A stretch of 45,327 nucleotides of DNA from Candidatus Goldiibacteriota bacterium. GTDB taxonomy: Bacteria > Oederibacteriota > PGYV01 > DSYL01. Shown piece by piece: positions 1 to 6,963 of the stretch (its first letter is position 1; the number at the start of each line of letters is the position of its first letter). Location: NCBI GenBank assembly GCA_018000835.1, contig JAGNJD010000016.1:1-45327 (forward strand), read 5' to 3'. The notes under the pieces are model-generated. The model was not told where the DNA came from, did not search any database, and saw only the letters and a list, made by a program, of their open reading frames with translations. Position numbers and translations under genes: made by a program.

Positions 1-9
1 CCCCGATTT

Positions 10-774
10 TTAGATTTCACTCTTTCCCCTATCTTTTGTTTTTAATATTTTATTAAGAGCATCCAGCCTATCTTTATTCATTATTTTCAACCTTGCTATG
101 TGTATACCATGTCTATCCTTATTCCCAATTTTTTTTAATTTTTTGATTGTTTTAACCGGATTCTTTGAAGCAAAGATTGCATTTCCCGATACCAGAACGT
201 CTGCACCTGCTTTTATTGCAAGCGGAGCAGTATCTGGATTTATTCCGCCGTCAATTTCTATCATATAATTATAGTTGTTTTCTTCCTTTATTTTTTTCAG
301 TGATTTAACTTTTTGTAACGTGGATTTCATGAATTTTTGTCCGCCAAATCCTGGTTCAACGCTCATGACAAGAACCAGGTCAACGTCCGGAAGATAATCT
401 TTTAAAACGTCAATGGGTGTATGCGGTTTAATAGATATCCCAGTTTTTATCCTGCTTTGTTTTAAATTTTCAATTATTTTTTTTGCCTTTTTCGTTGCTT
501 CATAATGGATGGTGATGACGTCACAACCGGCATCAATGAAATCAGGCAGATATTTTTCAGGATTTTTTATCATAAGATGAGTATCAAAAGGCAGACTGGT
601 TAATTTACGCAAAGATTTGATTATTTTTGCTCCAAAAGTAAGATTTGGCACAAAATCGCCGTCCATGACGTCAAAATGTATCCAGTCAGCACCTGATTTG
701 GCAAGCATTATGATTGTATCTTTTAAGTTAGCAAAATCAGAATCAAGTATTGAAACTGATAGTTTGTGGTTCAT
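10..774 (-). CDS. rpe: Ribulose-phosphate 3-epimerase
   Basis: Interconverts D-ribulose 5-phosphate and D-xylulose 5-phosphate in the cytosolic pentose phosphate pathway. The 254-residue product has the TIM-barrel landmarks of the family: SVSILDSDF near the N-terminus, HFDVMDGDFVPN with the metal-binding His and Asp, DTHLMI, VLVMSVEPGFGGQ (phosphate loop and second Asp), EIDGGINPDT and ADVLVSGNAIF. An upstream in-frame ATG exists at 801, but the ATG at 774 is preceded by AAGGTGG at a 5-base spacing and starts just before the conserved first strand, so I chose it. The C-terminus carries about 30 extra Lys/Arg-rich residues beyond the usual family end. It lies 10 bases after the stop of the PASTA gene and is probably transcribed with it from the promoter near 1780. 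Confidence 0.95.
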   Translation of the reverse strand: MNHKLSVSILDSDFANLKDTIIMLAKSGADWIHFDVMDGDFVPNLTFGAKIIKSLRKLTSLPFDTHLMIKNPEKYLPDFIDAGCDVITIHYEATKKAKKIIENLKQSRIKTGISIKPHTPIDVLKDYLPDVDLVLVMSVEPGFGGQKFMKSTLQKVKSLKKIKEENNYNYMIEIDGGINPDTAPLAIKAGADVLVSGNAIFASKNPVKTIKKLKKIGNKDRHGIHIARLKIMNKDRLDALNKILKTKDRGKSEI

Positions 775-784
775 GATATCCACC

Positions 785-1735
785 TTAAAGATTGTATTCA
801 ATTTGTTTTATTAAATTAGTGCCTTCGTATATCTGCACGATTGCATCTCCGCACACCGTAGCATTAAGATTTATCTGTTTATTGGGCTGCGTAATTTCAT
901 TGTATAAGACTTCGCTGCCGTTTAAACTCAAAACAATGATTTTAATCAGAGACGATTTGTCACTTTCGTAAGTATAATTTATTTTAATGAATCTTTTTTT
1001 TAAGTTTGCGTCGTCCTGCTTTTTGCTAACCACGAAATTTATCTGCGTCTCTTTGTCAATTAAACATCCAGAAAGAGGAGTCTGCCTTATTATTGTCCCG
1101 GATTCAAGAACGTCGTTGTCTTCCGCGTCTAAGCTGTTGATGTGCAGGTCATATTTTTTTAAAAGATTAAATACGTTTTTAATGTCCTGATTTCTAAAAT
1201 CCGGCATCATGAAACTGAATTTTCTCGCACCGGAACTTTTCAGTAAGTTTATTTTTGTTCCGGTTGGGACGTTTGCACCCGGCGGCGGGGACTGTGAAAT
1301 TATGACATTTTCACCAAATACAAAAGATGAAGTGACGGCTTCCAGACCGGTGTCAAGATTTTTATTTTTTAATTCAACGACGGCTTTTTGAACGGGGAGA
1401 CCGGTTACGTCCGGCATTTGTATTATTTGCGACCCGCGGCTTACCACTACGTATATTATACGGCCTTTTTTTATTTTTGATTTTGGCGGGGTATCCTGTG
1501 AGATAATTGTCCCTTTTTCAAATAAATTTGAATCAACTTCGTTTTCCACTTTTAACTCAAGCCCGAGTTTGGAAGTTACTTTTTTTGCCTGCTCCATCTG
1601 CAGACCTCTCAGATCAGGCATGTATATTACGCTTATTGAAAGCATCAGTTTAATTATCGTTAAAGCAGTAACGCCTGAAATAATGATGCCAAGAAAAACC
1701 AGTTTAAATATATATGAAATTTTAATTTTTTCCAT
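785..1735 (-). CDS. Membrane-anchored PASTA-domain protein
   Basis: The 316-residue protein has a short cytoplasmic N-terminus, one membrane segment at about residues 9-33, and three successive PASTA repeats (about 36-102, 103-168 and 173-239). Each has the MPD.+G/N...A/I.. opening and a PP or PL-containing turn such as SQDTPP, SQSPPPG and RQTPLSG. PASTA domains bind peptidoglycan fragments in Ser/Thr kinases and PBPs. Here there is no kinase or transpeptidase domain, so it is a stand-alone sensor or anchor. The last 70 residues form a separate beta-rich domain (about 248-316) that I do not recognise. The start has AAAGGA upstream. The partner kinase, if any, is not in this window. Confidence 0.82.
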   Translation of the reverse strand: MEKIKISYIFKLVFLGIIISGVTALTIIKLMLSISVIYMPDLRGLQMEQAKKVTSKLGLELKVENEVDSNLFEKGTIISQDTPPKSKIKKGRIIYVVVSRGSQIIQMPDVTGLPVQKAVVELKNKNLDTGLEAVTSSFVFGENVIISQSPPPGANVPTGTKINLLKSSGARKFSFMMPDFRNQDIKNVFNLLKKYDLHINSLDAEDNDVLESGTIIRQTPLSGCLIDKETQINFVVSKKQDDANLKKRFIKINYTYESDKSSLIKIIVLSLNGSEVLYNEITQPNKQINLNATVCGDAIVQIYEGTNLIKQIEYNL

Positions 1736-1767
1736 TAAAATTATCCTTTTTTAAGTAATATTTGATT

Positions 1768-1795
1768 ATTATATATAATAACGTTTGTTTTTCAA
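1768..1795 (-). promoter_or_regulatory. Sigma70-type promoter for PASTA-rpe
   Basis: Reading the minus strand, TTGAAA (1790-1795) and TATAAT (1768-1773) are separated by 16 bases. Transcription would start near 1761, about 25 bases before the PASTA start codon. Confidence 0.6.
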
Positions 1796-1975
1796 GCATT
1801 AATTATAACATAATGCCGCTTCTGTCAGGTAAAAAAAATATATATTTCCATATAATTCCTTTCAAATTATATGTTCTTATGAAATTTTTAATGTCGCGAA
1901 AATAAATAAGAAAGGAAGGATTGATTGCATTTTTTTTAAAAATTCATTCGAACCTTTCTAATGATGGACATAGCG

Positions 1976-2087
1976 GTTGCAGGGTTGATTTTGGATGTAT
2001 GGAATGGGGGCTGATTACATAAAACATGCCCATAACATCAGCCAATTTCAATTCCGGAAAAAGCAACCCTGCAACGGGAATTTTTTT
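1976..2087 (+). ncRNA. Unassigned structured RNA element with terminator-like tail
   Basis: GTTGCAGGGTTG (1976-1987) pairs perfectly over 12 bp with CAACCCTGCAAC (2064-2075). Nested inside are TTTT/AAAA (1989-1992 with 2059-2062), GGAAT/ATTCC (2001-2005 with 2051-2055) and GGCTGAT/ATCAGCC (2009-2015 with 2037-2043), closing a 21-base loop. The outer stem is followed by GGG AA and seven T, as in an intrinsic terminator on the plus strand. The upstream gene is divergent and the thi promoter lies just downstream, so any transcript must start and stop between about 1800 and 2090. That points to a small RNA or an aptamer-terminator of unknown class. I found no convincing promoter for it and no match to a riboswitch consensus I know. 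Confidence 0.5.
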
Positions 2088-2088
2088 A

Positions 2089-2116
2089 TTTACAAAAGTT
2101 CCGAATGTTATATAAT
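2089..2116 (+). promoter_or_regulatory. Promoter of the thiamine operon
   Basis: TTTACA (2089-2094) and a perfect TATAAT (2111-2116) with a 16-base spacer place the start near 2123, directly before the TPP aptamer. The -35 box touches the T-tail of the preceding structured element. Confidence 0.65.
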
Positions 2117-2137
2117 ATGAAAAGATTTCAAAGATTT

Positions 2138-2216
2138 TATGGGGTGGCTGTTGACATAAGCAACGCCTGAGAACATACCCATAGAACCTGCTCCGGATAA
2201 TGCCGGCGAAGGGACA
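2138..2216 (+). promoter_or_regulatory. TPP (THI-box) riboswitch aptamer
   Basis: The sequence carries the conserved TPP aptamer blocks in order: GGGGTG at 2141, CTGAGA at 2167-2172, ACCC, GAACCTG (2184-2190), then CCGGATAATGCCGGCGAAGGGA (2193-2214). The last block contains the GGATAAT loop that contacts the pyrophosphate side of the ligand. The CCGG/CCGG helix replaces the usual CUGG/CCAG pair, so it is a compensated variant. It precedes thiS by about 65 bases. By family knowledge, TPP binding lowers expression of the downstream thiamine operon. Confidence 0.95.
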
Positions 2217-2217
2217 A

Positions 2218-2266
2218 AAAAACTTCTTAACTTATTTTTCGCCGGTTAAGAAGTTTTTGTTTTTTT
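2218..2266 (+). terminator. Riboswitch-controlled terminator of the thi operon leader
   Basis: A 14-bp perfect stem (2218-2231 with 2245-2258) with a 13-base loop is followed by TGTTTTTTT. The competing antiterminator is visible: CCGGCGAA (2203-2210, the 3' part of the aptamer) pairs with TTCGCCGG (2238-2245). This pairing uses the terminator loop plus its first stem base, so the two folds exclude each other. TPP binding should hold CCGGCG in the aptamer and free the terminator. Confidence 0.9.
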
Positions 2267-2281
2267 AAGGAGTAAGTGAGG

Positions 2282-2476
2282 ATGAAATTAAACGGAAAGC
2301 AGATAAAAATAAAAGACATAATAACGTTGCAGGAATTGATTGATTTGTATAAATATGACGTTAAAAACATAGCAGTTCTTGTCAACGAACGGATAATAAA
2401 AAGCAGTCAATGGAACGATTACAATCTGTCAGAAGATGATAACGTTGAAATTATCGGCTTTGTAGGCGGTGGATAA
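2282..2476 (+). CDS. thiS: Sulfur carrier protein ThiS
   Basis: ThiS carries sulfur as a C-terminal thiocarboxylate for thiazole formation. The 64-residue product has the ubiquitin-like pattern (MKLNGKQI..., TLQELIDLY, VAVLVNE-like strand, EIIGFVGGG) and ends in Gly-Gly, the residues that are adenylated by ThiF. A GTG six bases upstream is in frame, but AAGGAG at 2267-2272 is spaced correctly (9 bases) for the ATG at 2282 and too close to the GTG. It is the first gene of the riboswitch-controlled operon, one base before thiG. Confidence 0.93.
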   Translation: MKLNGKQIKIKDIITLQELIDLYKYDVKNIAVLVNERIIKSSQWNDYNLSEDDNVEIIGFVGGG

Positions 2477-2477
2477 A

Positions 2478-3263
2478 ATGGATAATGCAGATTTTCAGAT
2501 AGCGGATAAAAAATTAAAATCAAGGCTGTTTATCGGGACCGGCAAATTATCAACTTATAAAGTAATACCGGAAATAATAAAAAAAACCGGTGTGGAAGTC
2601 CTGACCGTTGCCGTAAGGCGCATTAATCCGGATTCAAAAATTGAAAACGTAATGGAGTATATCCCGGACGGCGTCATATTAATGGTGAATACGTCGGGAG
2701 CGAGAAATGCGGAAGAAGCAGTAAAAATTGCAAAGATAGGGAGTGAAATTTCAAAAACGAAATGGATAAAAGTTGAAATAGAGGCAGATACAAAATATCT
2801 TATGCCGGATAATGTGGAAACCATAAAAGCAACCGAACGGCTCGTAAAAGACGGCTTTTTCGTATTTCCATACATAATGCCTGATTTGATAACTGCAAGA
2901 AAACTTGAAAACATAGGCGCTGCTGCAGTCATGCCACTTGGTTCTTTTATCGGGACAAATAAGGGAATAACCTGTGAGACGCTAATTAAACCAATAATAC
3001 AGGAGTTAAAAATTCCGGTCATCATAGATGCAGGCATAGGGAGACCATCTCATGCAGCACAAGCTATGGAACTCGGGGCACAGGCGGTTCTTGTAAATAC
3101 TGCCATTGCAATTGCAAAAGACCCGGTTAAAATGGCTGTGGCAATGGACATGGCTGTCAAAGCAGGAAGAATTGCACATGAAACGGGACTGCATGCAGAA
3201 AAGGAATTTGCAGAAGCAACGTCTCCATTGACCGATTTTTTGAAAAGAGACAAAAATGATTAG
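2478..3263 (+). CDS. thiG: Thiazole synthase ThiG
   Basis: ThiG condenses 1-deoxy-xylulose 5-phosphate, dehydroglycine and ThiS thiocarboxylate to the thiazole phosphate. The TIM-barrel signatures are present: SRLFIGTGK, VLTVAVRRIN, then WIKVEIE with the Schiff-base lysine at residue 98. AAVMPLGSFIG, VIIDAGIGRPSHAAQAMELGA and VLVNTAIA.AKDP follow. Length (261 residues) is typical. An in-frame GTG lies at 2469 inside thiS; I chose the ATG at 2478, one base after the thiS stop. The end overlaps thiH by 8 bases (ATGATTAG), consistent with translational coupling. Confidence 0.95.
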   Translation: MDNADFQIADKKLKSRLFIGTGKLSTYKVIPEIIKKTGVEVLTVAVRRINPDSKIENVMEYIPDGVILMVNTSGARNAEEAVKIAKIGSEISKTKWIKVEIEADTKYLMPDNVETIKATERLVKDGFFVFPYIMPDLITARKLENIGAAAVMPLGSFIGTNKGITCETLIKPIIQELKIPVIIDAGIGRPSHAAQAMELGAQAVLVNTAIAIAKDPVKMAVAMDMAVKAGRIAHETGLHAEKEFAEATSPLTDFLKRDKND

Positions 3264-4356
3264 AGAAATAATAAAAGAGGAAAAAAATTTTTATGATAAT
3301 TTTAAACGTGAAGAGACCGGCGATGTTTCTGACATATTTCAAAAAGACGTTGTTTCAAAATCTGATTTTTTGCGGCTTCTTACTAGCAAGGATGAAAACG
3401 TTCTGGAACTGATGGCAGAAAAGGCAAAACGCATAACCGATAATTATTTTGGAAAAATGATTCTGCTTTACGTGCCGCTTTATATTTCCAATTATTGCAT
3501 AAATAAATGCGTTTACTGCGGATTTTCGGCATTAAACGACGATATTCCAAGAAAAAAACTCAAAAAAGAAGAGATAGAAACGGAAATGGCGGCATTAAAA
3601 GAAAATGGTTTTGATACCATCCTGATTTTAACGGGCGAAGACAGAAATGTTTCTCCGGTTGATTACATTGCAGAAGCGGTTAAAACCGCCAGAAAACATT
3701 TTTCAGAAATACTGGTAGAAGTTTATGCCATGACAGCCGATGAATATAAACGTCTCGTTGACAATGGTTTAACGGGCATGACGATTTATCAGGAAACTTA
3801 CGATGAAAAATTGTATGACAAACTGCATCTTTCCGGACCAAAAAAGGATTTTGTTTTCAGACTGGAAGCCCCGGAACGTGCCATTAAGGCAGGTGTAAAA
3901 GAGATAAACGTGGGATGTCTGCTCGGGCTGAATGGGGATTTTTTAATGGATGCCTACCTTACTTCAATACACGCCGATTATTTACAGGGAAAATATCCCG
4001 ACGTGGAAGTATCCGTCTCATACCCCAGAATACAGCCGGCAGAAGCGTCAATAAAAATAGATACCATAGTGGATGACGTAGATTTTGTTCGCATAATTAC
4101 TGCAACGCGAATTTTTCTGTCCAGAGTCGGATTAAACGTCTCTACGAGAGAAAGACCGTATATGAGGGATAATTTAATAGGTCTTGGCATTACAAAAATG
4201 TCGGCAGGTTCAAAAACGTCAGTCGGCGGTTATTCGCTTGCGGCAAAGGACCCGGGGCAGTTTGAAATAAACGATAAAAGGGAAGTCCGTGAAATAACGG
4301 ATTTAATAATTTCAAAGGGTTACAGGCCGGAGTTTACTAACTGGGTAAGAATCTGA
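3256..4356 (+). CDS. thiH: Radical SAM tyrosine lyase ThiH
   Basis: ThiH cleaves tyrosine to give dehydroglycine and p-cresol, feeding ThiG in anaerobic thiazole synthesis. The radical SAM cluster motif CINKCVYC is at Cys81, Cys85 and Cys88, followed by GFSA. ILILTGEDR is the SAM-binding strand (GE motif), and the C-terminal ThiH region carries MSAGSKTSVGGY and PEFTNWVRI. The 366-residue length matches the family. Using ThiH rather than the oxygen-dependent oxidase ThiO fits an anaerobic lifestyle. It is encoded between thiG and thiF, with a 1-base gap to thiF. Confidence 0.94.
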   Translation: MIREIIKEEKNFYDNFKREETGDVSDIFQKDVVSKSDFLRLLTSKDENVLELMAEKAKRITDNYFGKMILLYVPLYISNYCINKCVYCGFSALNDDIPRKKLKKEEIETEMAALKENGFDTILILTGEDRNVSPVDYIAEAVKTARKHFSEILVEVYAMTADEYKRLVDNGLTGMTIYQETYDEKLYDKLHLSGPKKDFVFRLEAPERAIKAGVKEINVGCLLGLNGDFLMDAYLTSIHADYLQGKYPDVEVSVSYPRIQPAEASIKIDTIVDDVDFVRIITATRIFLSRVGLNVSTRERPYMRDNLIGLGITKMSAGSKTSVGGYSLAAKDPGQFEINDKREVREITDLIISKGYRPEFTNWVRI

Positions 4357-4357
4357 C

Positions 4358-4969
4358 ATGAACAATTTTGATAAAACGTTACTTGGCTGTTTTTCACGGA
4401 AAGAGCTGGAAAAGATAAAAAAAACGAAATTGCTTATAATAGGATGCGGAGGTCTGGGAAGTAACGCAGCAGCGATTCTTATAAGGACCGGATTTTCAGA
4501 CCTGGTTTTAACCGATTTTGACGTGGTAAATGCAGAAAATTTAAACAGGCAGAATTTTTCGTTTACCCAGTGCGGGATGAAAAAAGTAGTCGCTTTAAAA
4601 AAGAATCTTCTAAAAATAAATCCATGGGCAAAAATAAAAACGATTTGTGAAAAAGTTGACGGGAAAAAGTTAAGGGAGATAATTTTTAGGGAAAAAATTG
4701 ACGTAATAATAGAAGCCGTTGATGTCACAGAGACAAAAAAAATCATTTTTGAAGAAAGTTTAAAATTTAAAAAAAGAGTAGTGGCCGCTTCAGGAGTTGC
4801 AGGGTATGGGGATTGTGAAAATATAAAAGTAAAAAGAGGAAAAAATTTTTCTGTCATAGGTGACATGATTAAATCCACGAAGGACTTTAAACCATTTGCT
4901 CCAAAAGTTTCTGCAGTTGCTGCAATGCAGGCAGACGAAGTTTTAAGGATGGTGCTTGACAATGAATAA
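4358..4969 (+). CDS. thiF: ThiS adenylyltransferase, ThiF family
   Basis: An E1-like enzyme expected to adenylate the C-terminal glycine of ThiS. The 203-residue protein has the nucleotide-binding motif LLIIGCGGLGSN (Gly29 to Gly34), the acidic LVLTDFDVV strand, the RQNFSF motif holding the ATP-contacting Arg, and VIIEAVD. It is of the short type, without the paired CxxC zinc motifs of E. coli ThiF. The GCGGLG is followed by the AASGVAGYGD segment typical of these small forms. It overlaps thiE by 8 bases. I infer the partner is the ThiS encoded in the same operon. Confidence 0.88.
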   Translation: MNNFDKTLLGCFSRKELEKIKKTKLLIIGCGGLGSNAAAILIRTGFSDLVLTDFDVVNAENLNRQNFSFTQCGMKKVVALKKNLLKINPWAKIKTICEKVDGKKLREIIFREKIDVIIEAVDVTETKKIIFEESLKFKKRVVAASGVAGYGDCENIKVKRGKNFSVIGDMIKSTKDFKPFAPKVSAVAAMQADEVLRMVLDNE

Positions 4970-5609
4970 AAAAGAAAAATTACGGAAATTTAACGAGAAA
5001 AACATTTATTGCATAACTGCCGAAAAATATTCAAAAGGCAGGGATAACGTTACTGTCGTAAAAAACATGCTTGATGCAGGTGTGAAGATAATTCAATACA
5101 GGGAAAAATACAAAAATTTCAGGGAAAAATACGAGGAATGTCTCATTATCAGGAAACTAACGGCAAAAAAAGATGCTGTTTTTATCGTAAATGACCATCC
5201 TGATTTGTGCCTTATGACGGATGCTGACGGGGTTCATCTCGGGCAGGATGATTATCCCTTAAAGGCGGTAAGAGAGATACTTGGGAATGATTACATATTA
5301 GGCGTATCAACGCATTCGCCTGAGCAATACATGAAAGCAGTTGCCGATGGTGCGGATTATGCAGGCGTAGGTCCTTTGTTTGAAACGCATACAAAAGATG
5401 ACGTCATGGCTCCTGTCGGGTTAAAATATTTAAAATGGGTTTTTAAACATGAAAAGATTCCTTTTGTAGCCATAGGCGGTATAAAAGAATGTAACGTGGA
5501 AAAAGTAGTTAAAGCAGGAGCAAAATGCATATGTCTTGTTACGGAAATTACGTCAGCCGACGACATTAAGGAAAAAATAAAAAAAATTACTGAGAAAATT
5601 AATTTATAA
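4962..5609 (+). CDS. thiE: Thiamine-phosphate synthase ThiE
   Basis: ThiE joins the thiazole phosphate and the hydroxymethylpyrimidine pyrophosphate to make thiamine phosphate. The 215-residue barrel has the family blocks IIQYREK, FIVNDHPDLCLMTDADGVHLGQDD, GVSTHSPEQ, ADYAGVGPLFET.TK and FVAIGGI. A TTG lies two codons upstream; the ATG at 4962 sits inside the end of thiF (ATGAATAA) and is the better start. It is the last gene of the operon. The pyrimidine-branch genes thiC and thiD are not in the window, so the other half of the pathway is encoded elsewhere or salvaged. Confidence 0.94.
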   Translation: MNKKEKLRKFNEKNIYCITAEKYSKGRDNVTVVKNMLDAGVKIIQYREKYKNFREKYEECLIIRKLTAKKDAVFIVNDHPDLCLMTDADGVHLGQDDYPLKAVREILGNDYILGVSTHSPEQYMKAVADGADYAGVGPLFETHTKDDVMAPVGLKYLKWVFKHEKIPFVAIGGIKECNVEKVVKAGAKCICLVTEITSADDIKEKIKKITEKINL

Positions 5610-5666
5610 ATATCAAACCTGCACTCTTACCCATTAAAAAATACAGATTTCATATGTTTTTTATTT

Positions 5667-5834
5667 ATCCCCCTTTGAAAAAGGGGGATTTGTTTTTTTC
5701 TTTTTATCCTTTGTAAAGTGTGACGAAAGTGGGATTTGAAGGAATAAAATCTCCCCTGACCCCTCTTTTCCAAAGAGGGGAAATTACTTGTCTTATCATC
5801 CCCCTTAGAAAAAGGGGGAAAGAGGGGGATTTAT
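5667..5834 (+). repeat. G/C-box hairpin repeat array 1, first unit a likely thi terminator
   Basis: ATCCCCCTTT (5667) pairs with AAAGGGGGAT (ending 5689) around a GAA loop and is followed by TTGTTTTTTT, a terminator configuration 58 bases after thiE. A second half at about 5746-5834 carries TCTCCCCTGACCCCTCTTTTCCAAAGAGGGG and CCCCCTTAGAAAAAGGGGGAAAGAGGGGGATTT-type units. These two hairpin types (CCCCT..AGAGGGG and CCCCCTT..AAGGGGG) recur at 6508-6636, 6964-7523, 34813-34958 and 35197-35376. Translations of them give SPLWKRGVRGD-like peptides, which are artefacts and not genes. Confidence 0.85.
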
Positions 5835-5964
5835 TTTTTAAAGGGAATGAAAAGCAAAAATTGTCTCTACATATTTTAAACAATGGGTGATATAATGCAG
5901 TCGTTAAAATACAATTCCATCCATATTTCCATTTTTTTTGTTTTTAATTGAATATAATTATCCG

Positions 5965-6179
5965 TTGTCATTATTAATTCGTATTTATCATCCTAAACAT
6001 GTAATAACGTAATTGTAGAGACTTAAGCTTGCTGTGTCTCAAAGATAAGCAAGGCGAATATTCAAACGGTGTGCCACGCGACCAGCGCAGGATAAACCGC
6101 TGTTTTGTTTTTATAACCATATATAAAAAATTCCACCATTTAATTTGTTTTCAGAGACAGAGCAAGCTCTGTCTCTACA
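5965..6179 (+). repeat. Palindrome-ended element, copy 1
   Basis: The core (6014-6179, 166 bp) starts TGTAGAGACTTAAGCTTGC and ends GCAAGCTCTGTCTCTACA, so the two ends are inverted relative to each other. Each end is also itself a near or perfect palindrome (GAGACAGAGC AA GCTCTGTCTC on the right). Between them lies a conserved segment with CAGCG...CGCTG. The 48 bases upstream (CCGTTGTCATTATTAATTC onward) are shared with all other copies and so belong to the repeated unit. There is no protein-coding capacity that I trust. It resembles non-autonomous MITE or REPIN elements; the mobilising enzyme is not in the window. Confidence 0.75.
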
Positions 6180-6487
6180 TGTTTAAAACGATGGGTGATA
6201 TAATGCAGTCGTTAAAATACAATTCCATCCATATTTCCATTTTTTTTATTTTTAATTGAATATAATCATCCGTTGTCATTATTAATTCGTATTTATTATC
6301 CTAAACGTGTAATAACGTAATTGTAGAGACTTAAGCTTGCTGTGTCTCAAAGATAAGCAAGGCGAATATTCAAACGGTGTGCCATGCGACCAGCACAGGA
6401 TAAACCGCTGTTTTGTTTTTATAACCATATATAAAAAATTCCACCATTTAATTCGTTTTCAGAGACAGAGCAAGCTCTGTCTCTACA
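6180..6487 (+). repeat. Palindrome-ended element, copy 2, a 308-bp tandem duplicate
   Basis: This is an almost base-for-base copy of 5872-6179 displaced by 308 bases. ATGGGTGATATAATGCAG occurs at 5883 and 6191, and the TGTAGAGAC end at 6014 and 6322. The core element is 6322-6487. Differences are scattered single substitutions, for example GACCAGCGCAGG in copy 1 versus GACCAGCACAGG here, so the duplication is recent but not brand new. Confidence 0.8.
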
Positions 6488-6507
6488 TGTTTAAACCTTT
6501 ATTTCTT

Positions 6508-6636
6508 TTCCCCCTTTGAAAAGGGGGAATAAGGGGGATTTGAAAAAATCAAATCTCCCTAACCCCTATTTTCCAAAGAGGGGAAATTACTTGTCTTATC
6601 ATCCCCCTTAGAAAAAGGGGGAAAGAGGGGGATTTG
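6508..6636 (+). repeat. G/C-box hairpin repeat array 2
   Basis: CCCCCTTTGAAAAGGGGGAATAAGGGGGATTT is followed by the TCTCCCTAACCCC.. TTTCCAAAGAGGGG unit, ACTTGTCTTATC and a CCCCCTTAGAAAAAGGGGG unit. It separates copies 2 and 3 of the palindrome-ended element. Confidence 0.8.
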
Positions 6637-6663
6637 TCTTTTTTAAATGGAATGAAGAGCAAA

Positions 6664-6943
6664 AACTGTCTCTATATGTTTAAAACGATGGGTAATATAA
6701 TGCAGCCGTTAAAATACAATTCCATCCAATTTCCATTTTTTTGTTTTTAATTGAATTTAATCATCCGTTGTCATTATTAATTCGTATTTATTATCCTAAA
6801 CGTGTAATAACGTAATTGTAGAGACACAGCTTGCTGTGTCTCAAAGATAAGCAAGGCGGATATTCAAACGGTGTGCCACGCGACCAGCGAAGGATAAACC
6901 GCTGTTTTGTTTTCAGAGACAGAGCAAGCTTAAGTCTCTACAT
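6664..6943 (+). repeat. Palindrome-ended element, copy 3, internally deleted
   Basis: The core runs from TGTAGAGACACAGCTTGC (6817) to TCTCTACA (6943), only 127 bp. It lacks about 39 bases (the TTTATAACCATATATAAAAAATTCC stretch of copies 1 and 2) just before the right end. Here the left palindrome is perfect (GAGACACAGC TT GCTGTGTCTC) and the right one carries the TTAAG variant, the reverse of copies 1 and 2. The flanking unit from 6688 (ATGGGTAATATAATGCAG) matches the tandem copies. Confidence 0.75.
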
Positions 6944-6963
6944 GTTTAAACCTTTATTTCTTT

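Noticed and set aside
1930..1975. A T-loop-like GGTTCGAAT on the minus strand suggesting a tRNA
   Set aside because: The flanking bases cannot form a T-stem and no acceptor, D or anticodon arms can be placed.
2555..3253. Minus-strand open frames of 60-160 codons opposite thiG
   Set aside because: They are antisense to a clearly conserved gene, lack ribosome sites and show no recognisable domain.
6029..6519. Two similar plus-strand open frames (60-76 codons) beginning MLCLKDKQGEYSNGVP
   Set aside because: They lie wholly within the tandem copies of the palindrome-ended element, have no ribosome sites and exist only because the repeat is duplicated.
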